DNA of 64,000 bases from Exiguobacterium profundum. GTDB lineage: Bacteria; Bacillota; Bacilli; Exiguobacteriales; Exiguobacteriaceae. Position numbers and translations under genes: made by a program. The notes beneath the pieces were generated by a model that saw only the letters and a program-made list of their open reading frames with translations, made no database searches and was not told the origin of the DNA. Every line of letters begins with the position of its first letter. Within the stretch, counting starts at the first letter, position 1. Positions 53,183-60,956 of the stretch are shown here, piece by piece. The stretch lies in contig NZ_MRSV01000001.1 of the NCBI RefSeq assembly GCF_001909285.1, forward strand, positions 294,684-358,683, written 5' to 3'.

Positions 53183-54178
53183 TTAAAGCAATTCATTCGC
53201 CAAGAGACGATAGACGTTCAGGCGATCTTCCTGCTTATGCTGGATGCTACATATCATCGCCTCATCGAAACCGTAACGTTCCGATTCATCCCGTAACTGT
53301 TCCGCAATTTGTTTCGGCGTCCCTACGAGGTGGATGGCTCGGTTGTTGGCGATATGAATTTTATCGACCTCCGTGAGCGGATAATCATGAGCCGCTTCTG
53401 GACTCAACAACTGTCTCAATTGACCACGCATCAAGAAGAGACGCGACAGATCAGAAGGTCGGGCCAAATATTCGGCCTCTTCTTCCGTCTCTGCCGTCGT
53501 GACCAAATACGTGACGCTGATGTCCGGTTTCTCCATGAAATCAGACGGCGTGAAATGGTGACGGTATGTGTCGAGCGTATCGGCACTCAATTGTCCGTTA
53601 AAGAACTGGGCAAACGAATAGCCGAGCCCCATCCGTCCGGCCTGCACGGCGCTGTTCCCACTCGAACCGAGTAACCAGGCTTCTGGAAGGCTGACACCAG
53701 TCGGAGCAGCCGGTGTATTTTTATACCATCTTTCCTCCGGTGCCTCATCTTTAATCAATTGAAGCGTCGTATCGAGTTTCTCGTAAAGTCCATCCATCAT
53801 CGGTTTCTGCCCTTGTGACATCGCATAGATCGCGTTCGCATCACCGCCTGGCGCACGTCCGACACCAAAGTCAATCCGTCCTGGAGCGAGCGCGCTGAGC
53901 GTCTTGAATACCTCTGCCATCTTGAGTGGCGAGTAGTGCATCATCATGATGCCGCCGGACCCGAGACGAATCTTGTTCGTCTTAGCTGCCAGATAAGCCG
54001 TGATGACCTCTGGAGCCGAGCTGGCGAACGACATGCCACCATGATGCTCCGCCATCCACATACGGTAATATCCTAACTCTTCTGCGACTTGTGCGAGCTC
54101 GACCGCGCTGTTCAGCGCATGTTCTCCTGTATGACCCGACGTGACCGGCGCCTGGTCTAATACACTCAATCTCATCAT
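53183..54178 (-). CDS. Luciferase-like (LLM) flavin-dependent oxidoreductase
   Basis: 331 residues. Typical LLM class beginning LSVLDQAPVTSGHT and the AEHHGGMSFASSAPEV motif, with FGVGRAPGGD. Member of the YhbW/YceB branch: FMN-dependent monooxygenases of unknown substrate. ATGATG start; the second ATG (54175) has the better ribosome spacing (AGGAG, 8 nt). Confidence 0.85.
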   Translation of the reverse strand: MMRLSVLDQAPVTSGHTGEHALNSAVELAQVAEELGYYRMWMAEHHGGMSFASSAPEVITAYLAAKTNKIRLGSGGIMMMHYSPLKMAEVFKTLSALAPGRIDFGVGRAPGGDANAIYAMSQGQKPMMDGLYEKLDTTLQLIKDEAPEERWYKNTPAAPTGVSLPEAWLLGSSGNSAVQAGRMGLGYSFAQFFNGQLSADTLDTYRHHFTPSDFMEKPDISVTYLVTTAETEEEAEYLARPSDLSRLFLMRGQLRQLLSPEAAHDYPLTEVDKIHIANNRAIHLVGTPKQIAEQLRDESERYGFDEAMICSIQHKQEDRLNVYRLLANELL

Positions 54179-54319
54179 GCATTCTCCTATCTCTATAATG
54201 AAGTTTCTAAATATCTTGAATTTGTTGGACTCGCCGTCATCATACTAAATGGTTTGATTGAATACGAATGTTTTGCCTAGTATTTAACCTTGTATTTTTC
54301 AGAAAATTTCCGCATGTTG

Positions 54320-54349
54320 TTGATAGCACCTGGTCATATTTTTTATACT
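54320..54349 (+). promoter_or_regulatory. Putative promoter of the YjiH-type gene
   Basis: TTGATA (54320-54325) and TATACT (54344-54349), 18-nt spacing. Confidence 0.45.
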
Positions 54350-54436
54350 AAGAAAGAAATACGTTTCAATAACGGCTGGATGTGTAATGGGGATACATAG
54401 ACAGCACAAACACTTCGGGGAAATGGGGAATGCATC

Positions 54437-55810
54437 ATGAATGGTTCATCAACACCAGACGGAAAGAAACCTTCTTTTTCGAGTCGAGACTTCTTTAAGT
54501 TCTTGATTCCATCACTCATCGGGATCATGTTTTTCATCGTACCAATCTCATCAGAGGAAGGCTTCACGATTCCAGTCGCCTTCTTATCCAATCTGCTGAT
54601 TGACTGGATTGGGGATTTCGTCCCGACACTCGCCGTCATCATGATGGGGATTTCGATTGTCGGCTCATTATTACTCTTTACGGCACGTCCTGCTTTTATG
54701 ATGGAGCGATCATCCATCAACGCACTGTTTAGCGTGACACCGTTTTGGTTCGTCATGCGCGTGATCGGCTTCATCGCCGGGGTCATGACGCTACTCACAC
54801 TCGGACCAGAGATGATCACGTCAGAATTTACAGGGGGCTTATTGCTCTTTGATTTGATTCCAATCTTATTTGCGACATTCTTCTTTGCCGGTATGTTGTT
54901 ACCGCTCTTATTGAACTTTGGACTTCTCGAGTTCGTCGGGACGTTCTTGATGAAGATCATGCGTCCGCTCTTCCGCTTGCCAGGGCGCGCCTCACTTGAC
55001 TCGCTCGCCTCATGGGTCGGGGATGCGACGATCGGGATTCTACTGACGACAAAACAGTACGAGGAAGGCTATTACACGAAACGGGAAGCGTCGATCATTG
55101 CGACGACATTCTCCGTCGTCTCCATCACCTTCACCATCGTCGTCTTACAGTATGTCGAACTCGACCAATACTTCTTGCCTTACTACGGGGCCATCGTCTT
55201 ATCCGGACTAGTCGCCGCTCTCATCATGCCACGGATTTATCCGTTGTCTAAAAAGGCAGACACGGCTTATGAGAAGACGGAGCTCAAACCGGAAGAAGAA
55301 GTACCCGCGAACGTGTCACTCGGTAAGTGGGCGTTAATTCAGGCGTTACAAAAGTCACGTTCGAGTAAAAGTTTCCTAGAGACGCTCAAAGACGGCTTCA
55401 AGAACGTGCTCGATATGTGGATCGGCGTCCTCCCTGTCGTCATGGCAGTCGGGACGATTGCGGTCATCATCGCAGAATATACGCCGTTCTTCACTATCCT
55501 CGGAAAGCCGTTCGAACCGATTTTGATGCTCCTTCAAGTGCCTGAGGCATCGGAAGCCGCTCAAACAATGGTCGTCGGTTTCGCCGACATGTTCTTGCCG
55601 GCCGTTCTCGGAAGCGGCATCGAGAGTGAGTTGACACGGTTTGTCATCGCTACGTTGTCGGTTACCCAGCTCATCTATATGTCAGAAGTCGGGGGCTTGT
55701 TGCTCGGTTCAAAACTACCGATCTCATTCCTCGACCTCGTCTTGATTTTCTTGTTACGTACCTTCATCACCCTTCCGATCATCGTCGGCATCGCACATCT
55801 TGTGTTTTAA
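54437..55810 (+). CDS. YjiH-family nucleoside-recognition (Gate) membrane protein
   Basis: 457 residues, about 10 membrane helices. Begins with a charged N terminus and DFFKFLIPSLIGIMFF; a Gate-like motif LDSLASWVGDATIGILLTTKQYEEGYYT (in part) lies near residue 190. YjiH-family proteins resemble nucleoside transporters with a Gate domain; function unproven. Its promoter region has no recognised operator. Confidence 0.78.
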   Translation: MNGSSTPDGKKPSFSSRDFFKFLIPSLIGIMFFIVPISSEEGFTIPVAFLSNLLIDWIGDFVPTLAVIMMGISIVGSLLLFTARPAFMMERSSINALFSVTPFWFVMRVIGFIAGVMTLLTLGPEMITSEFTGGLLLFDLIPILFATFFFAGMLLPLLLNFGLLEFVGTFLMKIMRPLFRLPGRASLDSLASWVGDATIGILLTTKQYEEGYYTKREASIIATTFSVVSITFTIVVLQYVELDQYFLPYYGAIVLSGLVAALIMPRIYPLSKKADTAYEKTELKPEEEVPANVSLGKWALIQALQKSRSSKSFLETLKDGFKNVLDMWIGVLPVVMAVGTIAVIIAEYTPFFTILGKPFEPILMLLQVPEASEAAQTMVVGFADMFLPAVLGSGIESELTRFVIATLSVTQLIYMSEVGGLLLGSKLPISFLDLVLIFLLRTFITLPIIVGIAHLVF

Positions 55811-55817
55811 CGAAAAC

Positions 55818-55849
55818 GACGCCCTTTCTCTTTTATGAGATGGGGCGTC
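55818..55849 (+). terminator. Terminator of the YjiH-type gene
   Basis: GACGCCC (55818-55824) pairs with GGGCGTC (55843-55849), inner TCTC/GAGA. Confidence 0.7.
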
Positions 55850-55883
55850 CTTTGTATACTAAAAGAAAAGGAGGGAGACCGAG

Positions 55884-56534
55884 ATGGAGCACCCATTTGC
55901 AGGACAACTCGAGGTTGCGAACAACGGCTATGCCGGGATCATCGACCCAGAAGCTTATGTGAACGATCGTTATCACGGACGCTGGACATTAAAGCGCTCT
56001 GTACAGATTGAAGGCGTGCCCGTCTTGCTCCAACGTCAGTTCGAGAACGGCAAGAACAACTGTACGTTGACGTCGATCACCGCCATCTTCCGTTTCTATC
56101 GTGATCATGGGTATGCGAACATCCCAGATGATGTGACACAGATCCAAGAAGATGTGCGCGAGATCGCCTTCAGGCACCATTTCAAAGACGAGAAAGGGAC
56201 ACCGCCGACACAAATCGCCACCATCATCACGAAACTGTGGAAGCGATACGGGTACGACGGTCGAGGCAGTTCCCGCTATCTTTGGAAATGGTCGACGTTT
56301 GAGCGTGAGCTGAAAGCAGGACGCCCGTTTGTGCTGAATATGGCGAACGGCTTTTATAAAAATCATTCCGTCACGGGAGTCGGCTACTTACAGTTTGAAA
56401 AACGGGGGTTCCCGGACGTCATCTTGTTAGCCGTGCTCGATAATCGTTCGAAGGACGTGCGCTACATCGACTTCAACGAATTCAACTTTTGGGGAAGCAT
56501 CACACGCGTCCATCCGCCAGCCACTCGTCCATAA
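55884..56534 (+). CDS. C39-like (papain-fold) cysteine protease
   Basis: 216 residues. Catalytic Cys60 in NNCTLTS, His161 in KNHSVTGVGYLQF and an Asp/Asn nearby in AVLDNRS, the pattern of the peptidase C39 superfamily. No signal peptide, so probably cytosolic. Cleavage target unknown. The 3' end overlaps the convergent gene by 35 nt. Confidence 0.6.
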   Translation: MEHPFAGQLEVANNGYAGIIDPEAYVNDRYHGRWTLKRSVQIEGVPVLLQRQFENGKNNCTLTSITAIFRFYRDHGYANIPDDVTQIQEDVREIAFRHHFKDEKGTPPTQIATIITKLWKRYGYDGRGSSRYLWKWSTFERELKAGRPFVLNMANGFYKNHSVTGVGYLQFEKRGFPDVILLAVLDNRSKDVRYIDFNEFNFWGSITRVHPPATRP

Positions 56535-57324
56535 TCGTGTCAATCGCTTCTCCGATTTTTAAAAGGTGCTCGCGCTTCGCGTATGACCCGTAATGTAGCC
56601 CGTTTGAATCACGGCCATTCCCGAGCCCAACGAACACTTCTGAAGGCTTCATATGGAGGCCAATCATCGGGATACCTGAATCATGGCGTCCGATTTCATA
56701 GGTGACGGCGGGATATGCAGACAGTCTTCCGATTGTTGAAAAACCGTTCAAGGCACGACAGTTATCCCGTCCGAGCACGATGATACGGATTGGTTTGATG
56801 TACGCAATCGTCCGTTCCAACAGTTCGATTGAGGTCGGATGTTCCATCCAGTGGCGCCCGGTCCTCATCTTCCCCATCTGTTCATATGTCGCAAACTTGA
56901 AAAAATCAACGTGGATGACAGCTGCAGGATGATCATAGAACGAACGCCCCATCCCGTTGAGGAGTGCCTCGAGTTTGGCGCCATGCGGTTTCCCGAACCA
57001 GTTCGTCGTCGCGCGACCCGACTCGAAATAGACCGATGCCCGTTCGAGCGTTTGTTGCAGCGCCTCTTCATTTCCGAGGTAATCGTCAAACGAGAGTATG
57101 TTCCGCCAATAGAACTTTTGGTGTTGCCCCGTTCTCGGTGTCCCGTCACGATGTAAAAACTCGCCGCGAGACGGATTCGTCCCGATGGTCAGCCATTGAT
57201 CCGGACCAGGTCGACCGTACCAAAGGACAGGTGATGCCTCTTGAATCAATTCTTTCCCGAACGTTGTGTCGCACAGTGCTTGTTGAAATCGGATTGCGTC
57301 TTGTAACAGTCGTACTGCCTCCAT
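56500..57324 (-). CDS. Uracil-DNA-glycosylase-superfamily-like protein
   Basis: 274 residues, starting at the ATG with GGAGGGATGAC upstream. [12 protein letters not shown] (46-57) and a later [12 protein letters not shown] resemble motifs of the UDG superfamily (GxNP and the leucine-rich loop), and VIHVDFFKF (about 155-163) is a middle strand. It is longer than typical UDGs. Related proteins are annotated as unknown; a DNA glycosylase-like role is inference. Confidence 0.4.
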   Translation of the reverse strand: MEAVRLLQDAIRFQQALCDTTFGKELIQEASPVLWYGRPGPDQWLTIGTNPSRGEFLHRDGTPRTGQHQKFYWRNILSFDDYLGNEEALQQTLERASVYFESGRATTNWFGKPHGAKLEALLNGMGRSFYDHPAAVIHVDFFKFATYEQMGKMRTGRHWMEHPTSIELLERTIAYIKPIRIIVLGRDNCRALNGFSTIGRLSAYPAVTYEIGRHDSGIPMIGLHMKPSEVFVGLGNGRDSNGLHYGSYAKREHLLKIGEAIDTIMDEWLADGRV

Positions 57325-57416
57325 GTCATCCCTCCTCTCCCGTTCGTTTCCCGCTTTCGAGAGTTTATAAAATGCGTTATAGTGAGAGGACGAAGCCAAA
57401 CAAAGGACGTGTACAC

Positions 57417-58127
57417 ATGCGCATCAATAAATTCATCAGTGAATCAGGCAAGGCGTCCCGTCGCCAAGCCGACCGTCTCGTCGAAGAGGGACGCGTCACC
57501 ATCAATGGGAAAAAAGCAAAAATCGGCGACCAAGTCAAACCGGGCGATGAAGTCCTCGTCAACGGTTCTGTCGCACGGGTTGCCCGAAACAACGTCTACA
57601 TCGCCGTCCATAAGCCGGTCGGGATCACGAGTACGACAGAAAAAAAAGTAAAAGGGAACTTGGTCGACATGGTCAACCACCCGCTCCGCATCTTCAACAT
57701 CGGTCGTCTTGATAAAGACTCGGAAGGTCTCATCCTCATGACGAATGACGGCGATATCGTCAACGAGATTCTCCGTGCAGAAGGCGAGCACGAGAAAGAA
57801 TACATCGTCTCGGTTGATAAGCCAATCACACCAGAGTTCGTCGAGCAGATGGAAGCCGGTGTCAAAATCCTTGGCCAGAAGACACTTCCGTGTAAAGTCC
57901 GTCCGCTTTCAAAGTTCGATTTCAACATTACCCTCACGCAAGGACTCAACCGCCAAATCCGTCGTATGTGTGAGGCGCTCGGATACGAAGTATTCCGCCT
58001 CCAACGTGTTCGTGTCATGAACATCACGCTCGGGAAACTGCCGCCTGGACAATGGCGCGATCTTTCGAAAAAAGAGCGTGAGCAACTGTTCCGCGAATTG
58101 AATTACGAACCGAAAGAATGGTACTAA
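57417..58127 (+). CDS. rluF: 23S rRNA pseudouridine synthase, RluF-type
   Basis: 236 residues. N-terminal S4 domain (1-60, [20 protein letters not shown]), catalytic Asp99 in [10 protein letters not shown], plus KPVGITST and [17 protein letters not shown] motifs. Isomerises uridine in the large rRNA. Start ATG at 57417 after AAAGGA (9 nt); the longer frame to 56964 is antisense to the preceding gene and has no site. Confidence 0.88.
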   Translation: MRINKFISESGKASRRQADRLVEEGRVTINGKKAKIGDQVKPGDEVLVNGSVARVARNNVYIAVHKPVGITSTTEKKVKGNLVDMVNHPLRIFNIGRLDKDSEGLILMTNDGDIVNEILRAEGEHEKEYIVSVDKPITPEFVEQMEAGVKILGQKTLPCKVRPLSKFDFNITLTQGLNRQIRRMCEALGYEVFRLQRVRVMNITLGKLPPGQWRDLSKKEREQLFRELNYEPKEWY

Positions 58128-58157
58128 AAAGCAGCCTGAGTCGTCTCAGGCTGCTTT
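58128..58157 (+). terminator. Terminator of rluF
   Basis: AAAGCAGCCTGAG (58128-58140) pairs with CTCAGGCTGCTTT (58145-58157), 13 bp. Confidence 0.85.
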
Positions 58158-58596
58158 ATTCTGGTCGAAGTGATGAGACATGGTCGGTCTCACGACGAAT
58201 GAAACGTTTGAGTTGAGCGCTCAAGTCGTCGAGCTGTCCCATCGTCGTCCTCATTCTAAATTTCATATGAACATGGTCAAATGAGTCAAACCGCCATTCA
58301 TCATGAATGAAAATATCGATTTGGATGGTCCCAATCCGGTCAATCAACGTGAAAGTTAGATTGACTTGCAAATCATCCGAACCCTCTTCTTCATCGACTA
58401 GTCTCCATGTGATCGGTTCTTTGCCCCACGCTTGATTGAATTGATCGATCTTTTGATAAAGATCCCCAAGACTCGCATCATCTAAATAAATCAACTGATT
58501 GCTGGCGCAAGTAGAAGACCGAAGTTGAAGCTGAACTTGATAAAACAGCTCCGTTTCATCCATCCAAATCCGTTCTATCTCAAACTGAGTGTCCAT
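58156..58596 (-). CDS. Conserved-looking soluble protein of unknown function
   Basis: 146 residues, no membrane segment. Begins MDTQFEIERIWMDETELFYQVQLQ. Rich in Asp/Leu/Gln with a beta pattern; no motif I recognise. It ends within the rluF terminator. Confidence 0.5.
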   Translation of the reverse strand: MDTQFEIERIWMDETELFYQVQLQLRSSTCASNQLIYLDDASLGDLYQKIDQFNQAWGKEPITWRLVDEEEGSDDLQVNLTFTLIDRIGTIQIDIFIHDEWRFDSFDHVHMKFRMRTTMGQLDDLSAQLKRFIRRETDHVSSLRPE

Positions 58597-58793
58597 CTCA
58601 CTATACCAACTTTCATAGTTAACTAAATAATATCAATTTCCTTTTTCGGCTCATTTGGCACTGTTCTACACTTGTCATCTCACTCTTTCATGTCGACTAT
58701 ATCATGTCAATTTGATGAATCACTTAAACTCTTTACACAAAACGGGAATATAAATAATACAGATGATTTTAAAATGAAAAGAGGTGAATCCTC

Positions 58794-59120
58794 ATGAATG
58801 GTGCAATCTTTCCACATACTTCAATCGGAAAATGGTCTATTCTCTTGATTGCCTTGTTCCTTGCCATGTATGTACCGTTTCTTCTGCTCAATCAATTTGA
58901 TACAATCTTCCACTCGACGCTTTGGAGCGACAATACTGCAAACATGCTTCGACTCAGCTATATGACCACATTCTCTATCCTCGGGCTAGGAGCGTTTGTG
59001 ACCGGATGGTGGGCAATTTTGAAGCAGAAAGAGTATGCTGTGCTCGTCTTTTTTGCAGCTGTGCTTAGTTCAGGTCTAGTCATACTACTCGTGATGGAGT
59101 TAATCGGAATCTTAGAGTAA
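58794..59120 (+). CDS. Small membrane protein of unknown function
   Basis: 108 residues with three hydrophobic helices (about 14-34, 52-76, 83-105). AAGAGGTG lies 8 nt before the ATG. Family not recognised. Between terminators, so an independent transcript. Confidence 0.5.
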   Translation: MNGAIFPHTSIGKWSILLIALFLAMYVPFLLLNQFDTIFHSTLWSDNTANMLRLSYMTTFSILGLGAFVTGWWAILKQKEYAVLVFFAAVLSSGLVILLVMELIGILE

Positions 59121-59125
59121 TTAAA

Positions 59126-59155
59126 AAAGTAGGGCCTCCATAGAGACCCTACTTT
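59126..59155 (+). terminator. Bidirectional terminator before the SDR gene end
   Basis: AAAGTAGGGCCTC (59126-59138) pairs with GAGACCCTACTTT (59143-59155) with one mismatch. Confidence 0.75.
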
Positions 59156-59904
59156 CACTTCGCCGTCACGCCACCATCTACCGGAAGTTCGATCCCGCTG
59201 ATATGATTCGCCTCATCTGACGCAAGGAACAGGACGGCTGCCGCCACCTCATCCGCTTGTCCGAGATTCGGCAAAGCGATTTGATTCAAGAAATGTTGTT
59301 TATAGTCTGGATGCTCCATATGTGGCGCACTCATCGGTGTCACGATGTACCCTGGATGCACCGAGTTGACCCGAATGTTTTGCTTCCCGTAATCGACTGC
59401 CGCTGCTTTCGTGAGAGAACGGACCGCACCTTTCGAGGCCGTATAGGCACCGGCACCCGCCATACCTGTCAATGCAGAGATGGAGGAGATGTTGACGATT
59501 GATCCTCCCCCATTCTCCGTCATGAGCGGAATCGCGTACTGTGTCCCTAACATGACCCCATCGATGTTGATGCGATATGTGCGTGCCCAGTCCTCTTCTG
59601 TCTGTTCCAAGAAAGGTTTTGCAAGTGCGATTCCAGCGTTATTGACGAGAATATCTAATTTGCCACATGTCGCTTCCACTTCTGCAAACACGTCCTCCCA
59701 GCTCGAGCGCGATGTCACGTCATGTTTCACCGCGATGGCTTCCCCACCTTGCGCCCGAATCGACTCGACTACATTGTTTACTCCTTGTTCATTGATGTCT
59801 GTCGCGACGACTGTTGCCCCTTCTTTGGCGAATAGACGTGCCGTTGACTCTCCCATACCGCTTCCTGCCCCTGTGATGACCGCTACTTTCCCCTGTAAAC
59901 GCAT
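59155..59904 (-). CDS. Short-chain dehydrogenase/reductase
   Basis: 249 residues from the ATG with GGAGC 7 nt upstream. TGAGSGMG (11-18) cofactor motif, NNAG (about 87), Ser in NISSISALTG and the YTASK catalytic Tyr/Lys. Classical SDR of the 3-oxoacyl reductase/cyclopentanol dehydrogenase kind; substrate unknown. Divergent from a TetR gene with a 25-bp operator between them, so likely repressed by that regulator. Confidence 0.85.
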   Translation of the reverse strand: MRLQGKVAVITGAGSGMGESTARLFAKEGATVVATDINEQGVNNVVESIRAQGGEAIAVKHDVTSRSSWEDVFAEVEATCGKLDILVNNAGIALAKPFLEQTEEDWARTYRINIDGVMLGTQYAIPLMTENGGGSIVNISSISALTGMAGAGAYTASKGAVRSLTKAAAVDYGKQNIRVNSVHPGYIVTPMSAPHMEHPDYKQHFLNQIALPNLGQADEVAAAVLFLASDEANHISGIELPVDGGVTAK

Positions 59905-59925
59905 TGTCCCAGCTCCATTCATTAA

Positions 59926-59950
59926 ATTATGATAGTCTAACTATCATAAT
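59926..59950. promoter_or_regulatory. Operator palindrome between SDR and TetR genes
   Basis: A perfect inverted repeat, ATTATGATAGT (59926-59936) and ACTATCATAAT (59940-59950), separated by CTA. Lies between the two divergent genes and overlaps possible -10 boxes. Typical of a TetR operator. Confidence 0.8.
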
Positions 59951-60027
59951 CATAATTGGATATGACATTAATCTCAACGAAACTGCTTGAAGACGATATA
60001 CTAAGGACAGACAATGAGGTGATGGAA

Positions 60028-60654
60028 TTGAGTAAACGACAACAAAACAAAGAAGAACGAGTTCAACTGATTATCCAAGAGGCAGAACGCTTATTTATAG
60101 AGAATGGCTTTGAGAAGGTTCAGATGCAGGACATCGCGGATGCGGCAGGGATTGGGGTGGCGACACTGTTTCGCTACTTCCCGAAGAAAGATCAATTGAT
60201 TGTTGCGGCAGCCGTCAAGAATCTACAGCCCACACTCGAGAGATTTGAACAGTTCATGCATGGGGAAGGCAGCGCATATGAGCGGCTCGAGGCCATCTTG
60301 AATCACTTTTTCGAGATGCAGTTGGAGCGGACGAACCACGCCCGTTTCCGAGAGGCGTTCGAGAGCTATGCATCGTTCGTCGCCTCACCGCTTCCTGGGA
60401 TCGAGACATACATCGACGTTCAACGACAGATCATGCAGACACTCGAACCCTTGATCGAAGATGGGAAACGAGACGGTTCATTCCGCTCGGATATCGATGT
60501 GAAGGTGACCGTCGTCACAATCATCAATACGTTCGGGACGTTCGGCAACAACATCATGTTGAAGTCGCACATCAGTTATTTAGAGGACGATATTGAACCG
60601 GCCGTACAATTGCGTGCTTTAAAAGAGATGTTCCTCGCATCCATTCGAGCATAA
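60028..60654 (+). CDS. TetR family transcriptional regulator
   Basis: 208 residues from a TTG start 8 nt after GAGGTG; longer in-frame starts are near or within that site. HTH near residues 25-50 (ENGFEKVQMQDIADAAGIGVATLFRYFPKKDQL, quoted here only in part: IADAAGIGVATLFRYF). The C-terminal domain is the ligand-binding type and not assignable to a ligand. Adjacent palindrome and divergent SDR gene suggest it represses that gene and itself. Confidence 0.82.
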   Translation: MSKRQQNKEERVQLIIQEAERLFIENGFEKVQMQDIADAAGIGVATLFRYFPKKDQLIVAAAVKNLQPTLERFEQFMHGEGSAYERLEAILNHFFEMQLERTNHARFREAFESYASFVASPLPGIETYIDVQRQIMQTLEPLIEDGKRDGSFRSDIDVKVTVVTIINTFGTFGNNIMLKSHISYLEDDIEPAVQLRALKEMFLASIRA

Positions 60655-60658
60655 GAAA

Positions 60659-60684
60659 AGCCTCCCTTCGTTTGAAAGGAGGCT
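60659..60684 (+). terminator. Terminator of the TetR gene
   Basis: AGCCTCCCTT (60659-60668) pairs with AAAGGAGGCT (60675-60684), one mismatch; weak U-run. Confidence 0.55.
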
Positions 60685-60696
60685 AGTTGTATACAT

Positions 60697-60813
60697 AAAA
60701 AATGAGCACCTCTCACTAGAGGTGCTCTCGAAAGTCTACCGCGACGGACCACGCTCCACAACGTGCTCCTCAAGGGAATGTCCGCCGTCTTACATAGACC
60801 AGCTCATCGCATG
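60697..60813 (-). ncRNA. Candidate small RNA, about 117 nt, divergent from htpG
   Basis: The minus strand has a strong promoter (TTGACG 60848-60843, 17 nt, TATAGT 60825-60820) and a terminator, GAGCACCTCT/AGAGGTGCTC (60718-60727 with 60704-60713, loop CACT) followed by TTTTTT (60702-60697). No ORF of note is between them. The body can fold: GTCTA and GACGG near the 5' end pair with CCGTC and TAGAC near the 3' end, with an inner CACG/CGTG stem. Not recognised as a known family. Confidence 0.55.
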
Positions 60814-60866
60814 TACTCAACTATATGCGAAACCTACGTCCTCGTCAATCTTTTCTTCAATCTCGG

Positions 60867-60894
60867 TTGACATCTTCCTAAAAATTAGGATAAT
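60867..60894 (+). promoter_or_regulatory. htpG promoter
   Basis: TTGACA (60867-60872) and GATAAT (60889-60894), 16-nt spacing. Start of transcription near 60901. Confidence 0.65.
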
Positions 60895-60902
60895 CAATAG
60901 TG

Positions 60903-60929
60903 TTAGCACTCCTATATACAGAGTGCCAA
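60903..60929 (+). promoter_or_regulatory. CIRCE element (HrcA operator) upstream of htpG
   Basis: TTAGCACTC, nine bases, GAGTGCCAA, one mismatch from the consensus TTAGCACTC-N9-GAGTGCTAA. Located at or just past the transcription start. Confidence 0.85.
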
Positions 60930-60956
60930 AATATAGACATCAAAAGGAGAACGATC

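Larger units (their letters stand above)
60655..60956. other. Intergenic region between TetR gene and htpG, holding an sRNA candidate
   Basis: 302 nt without a protein gene. From left to right: terminator of the TetR gene (60659-60684), terminator and body of a minus-strand RNA, its promoter, the htpG promoter and the CIRCE element. Confidence 0.6.

Noticed and set aside
54343-54960. Long minus-strand open frame antisense to the YjiH-type gene
   Set aside because: 205 codons rich in Ser, Ile, Asn and Lys with no family features; it mirrors the codon bias of the membrane protein on the plus strand.
60576-60773. Possible protein in the sRNA region
   Set aside because: The frame crosses two terminators and starts at a TTG without a site; the structured region reads better as RNA.
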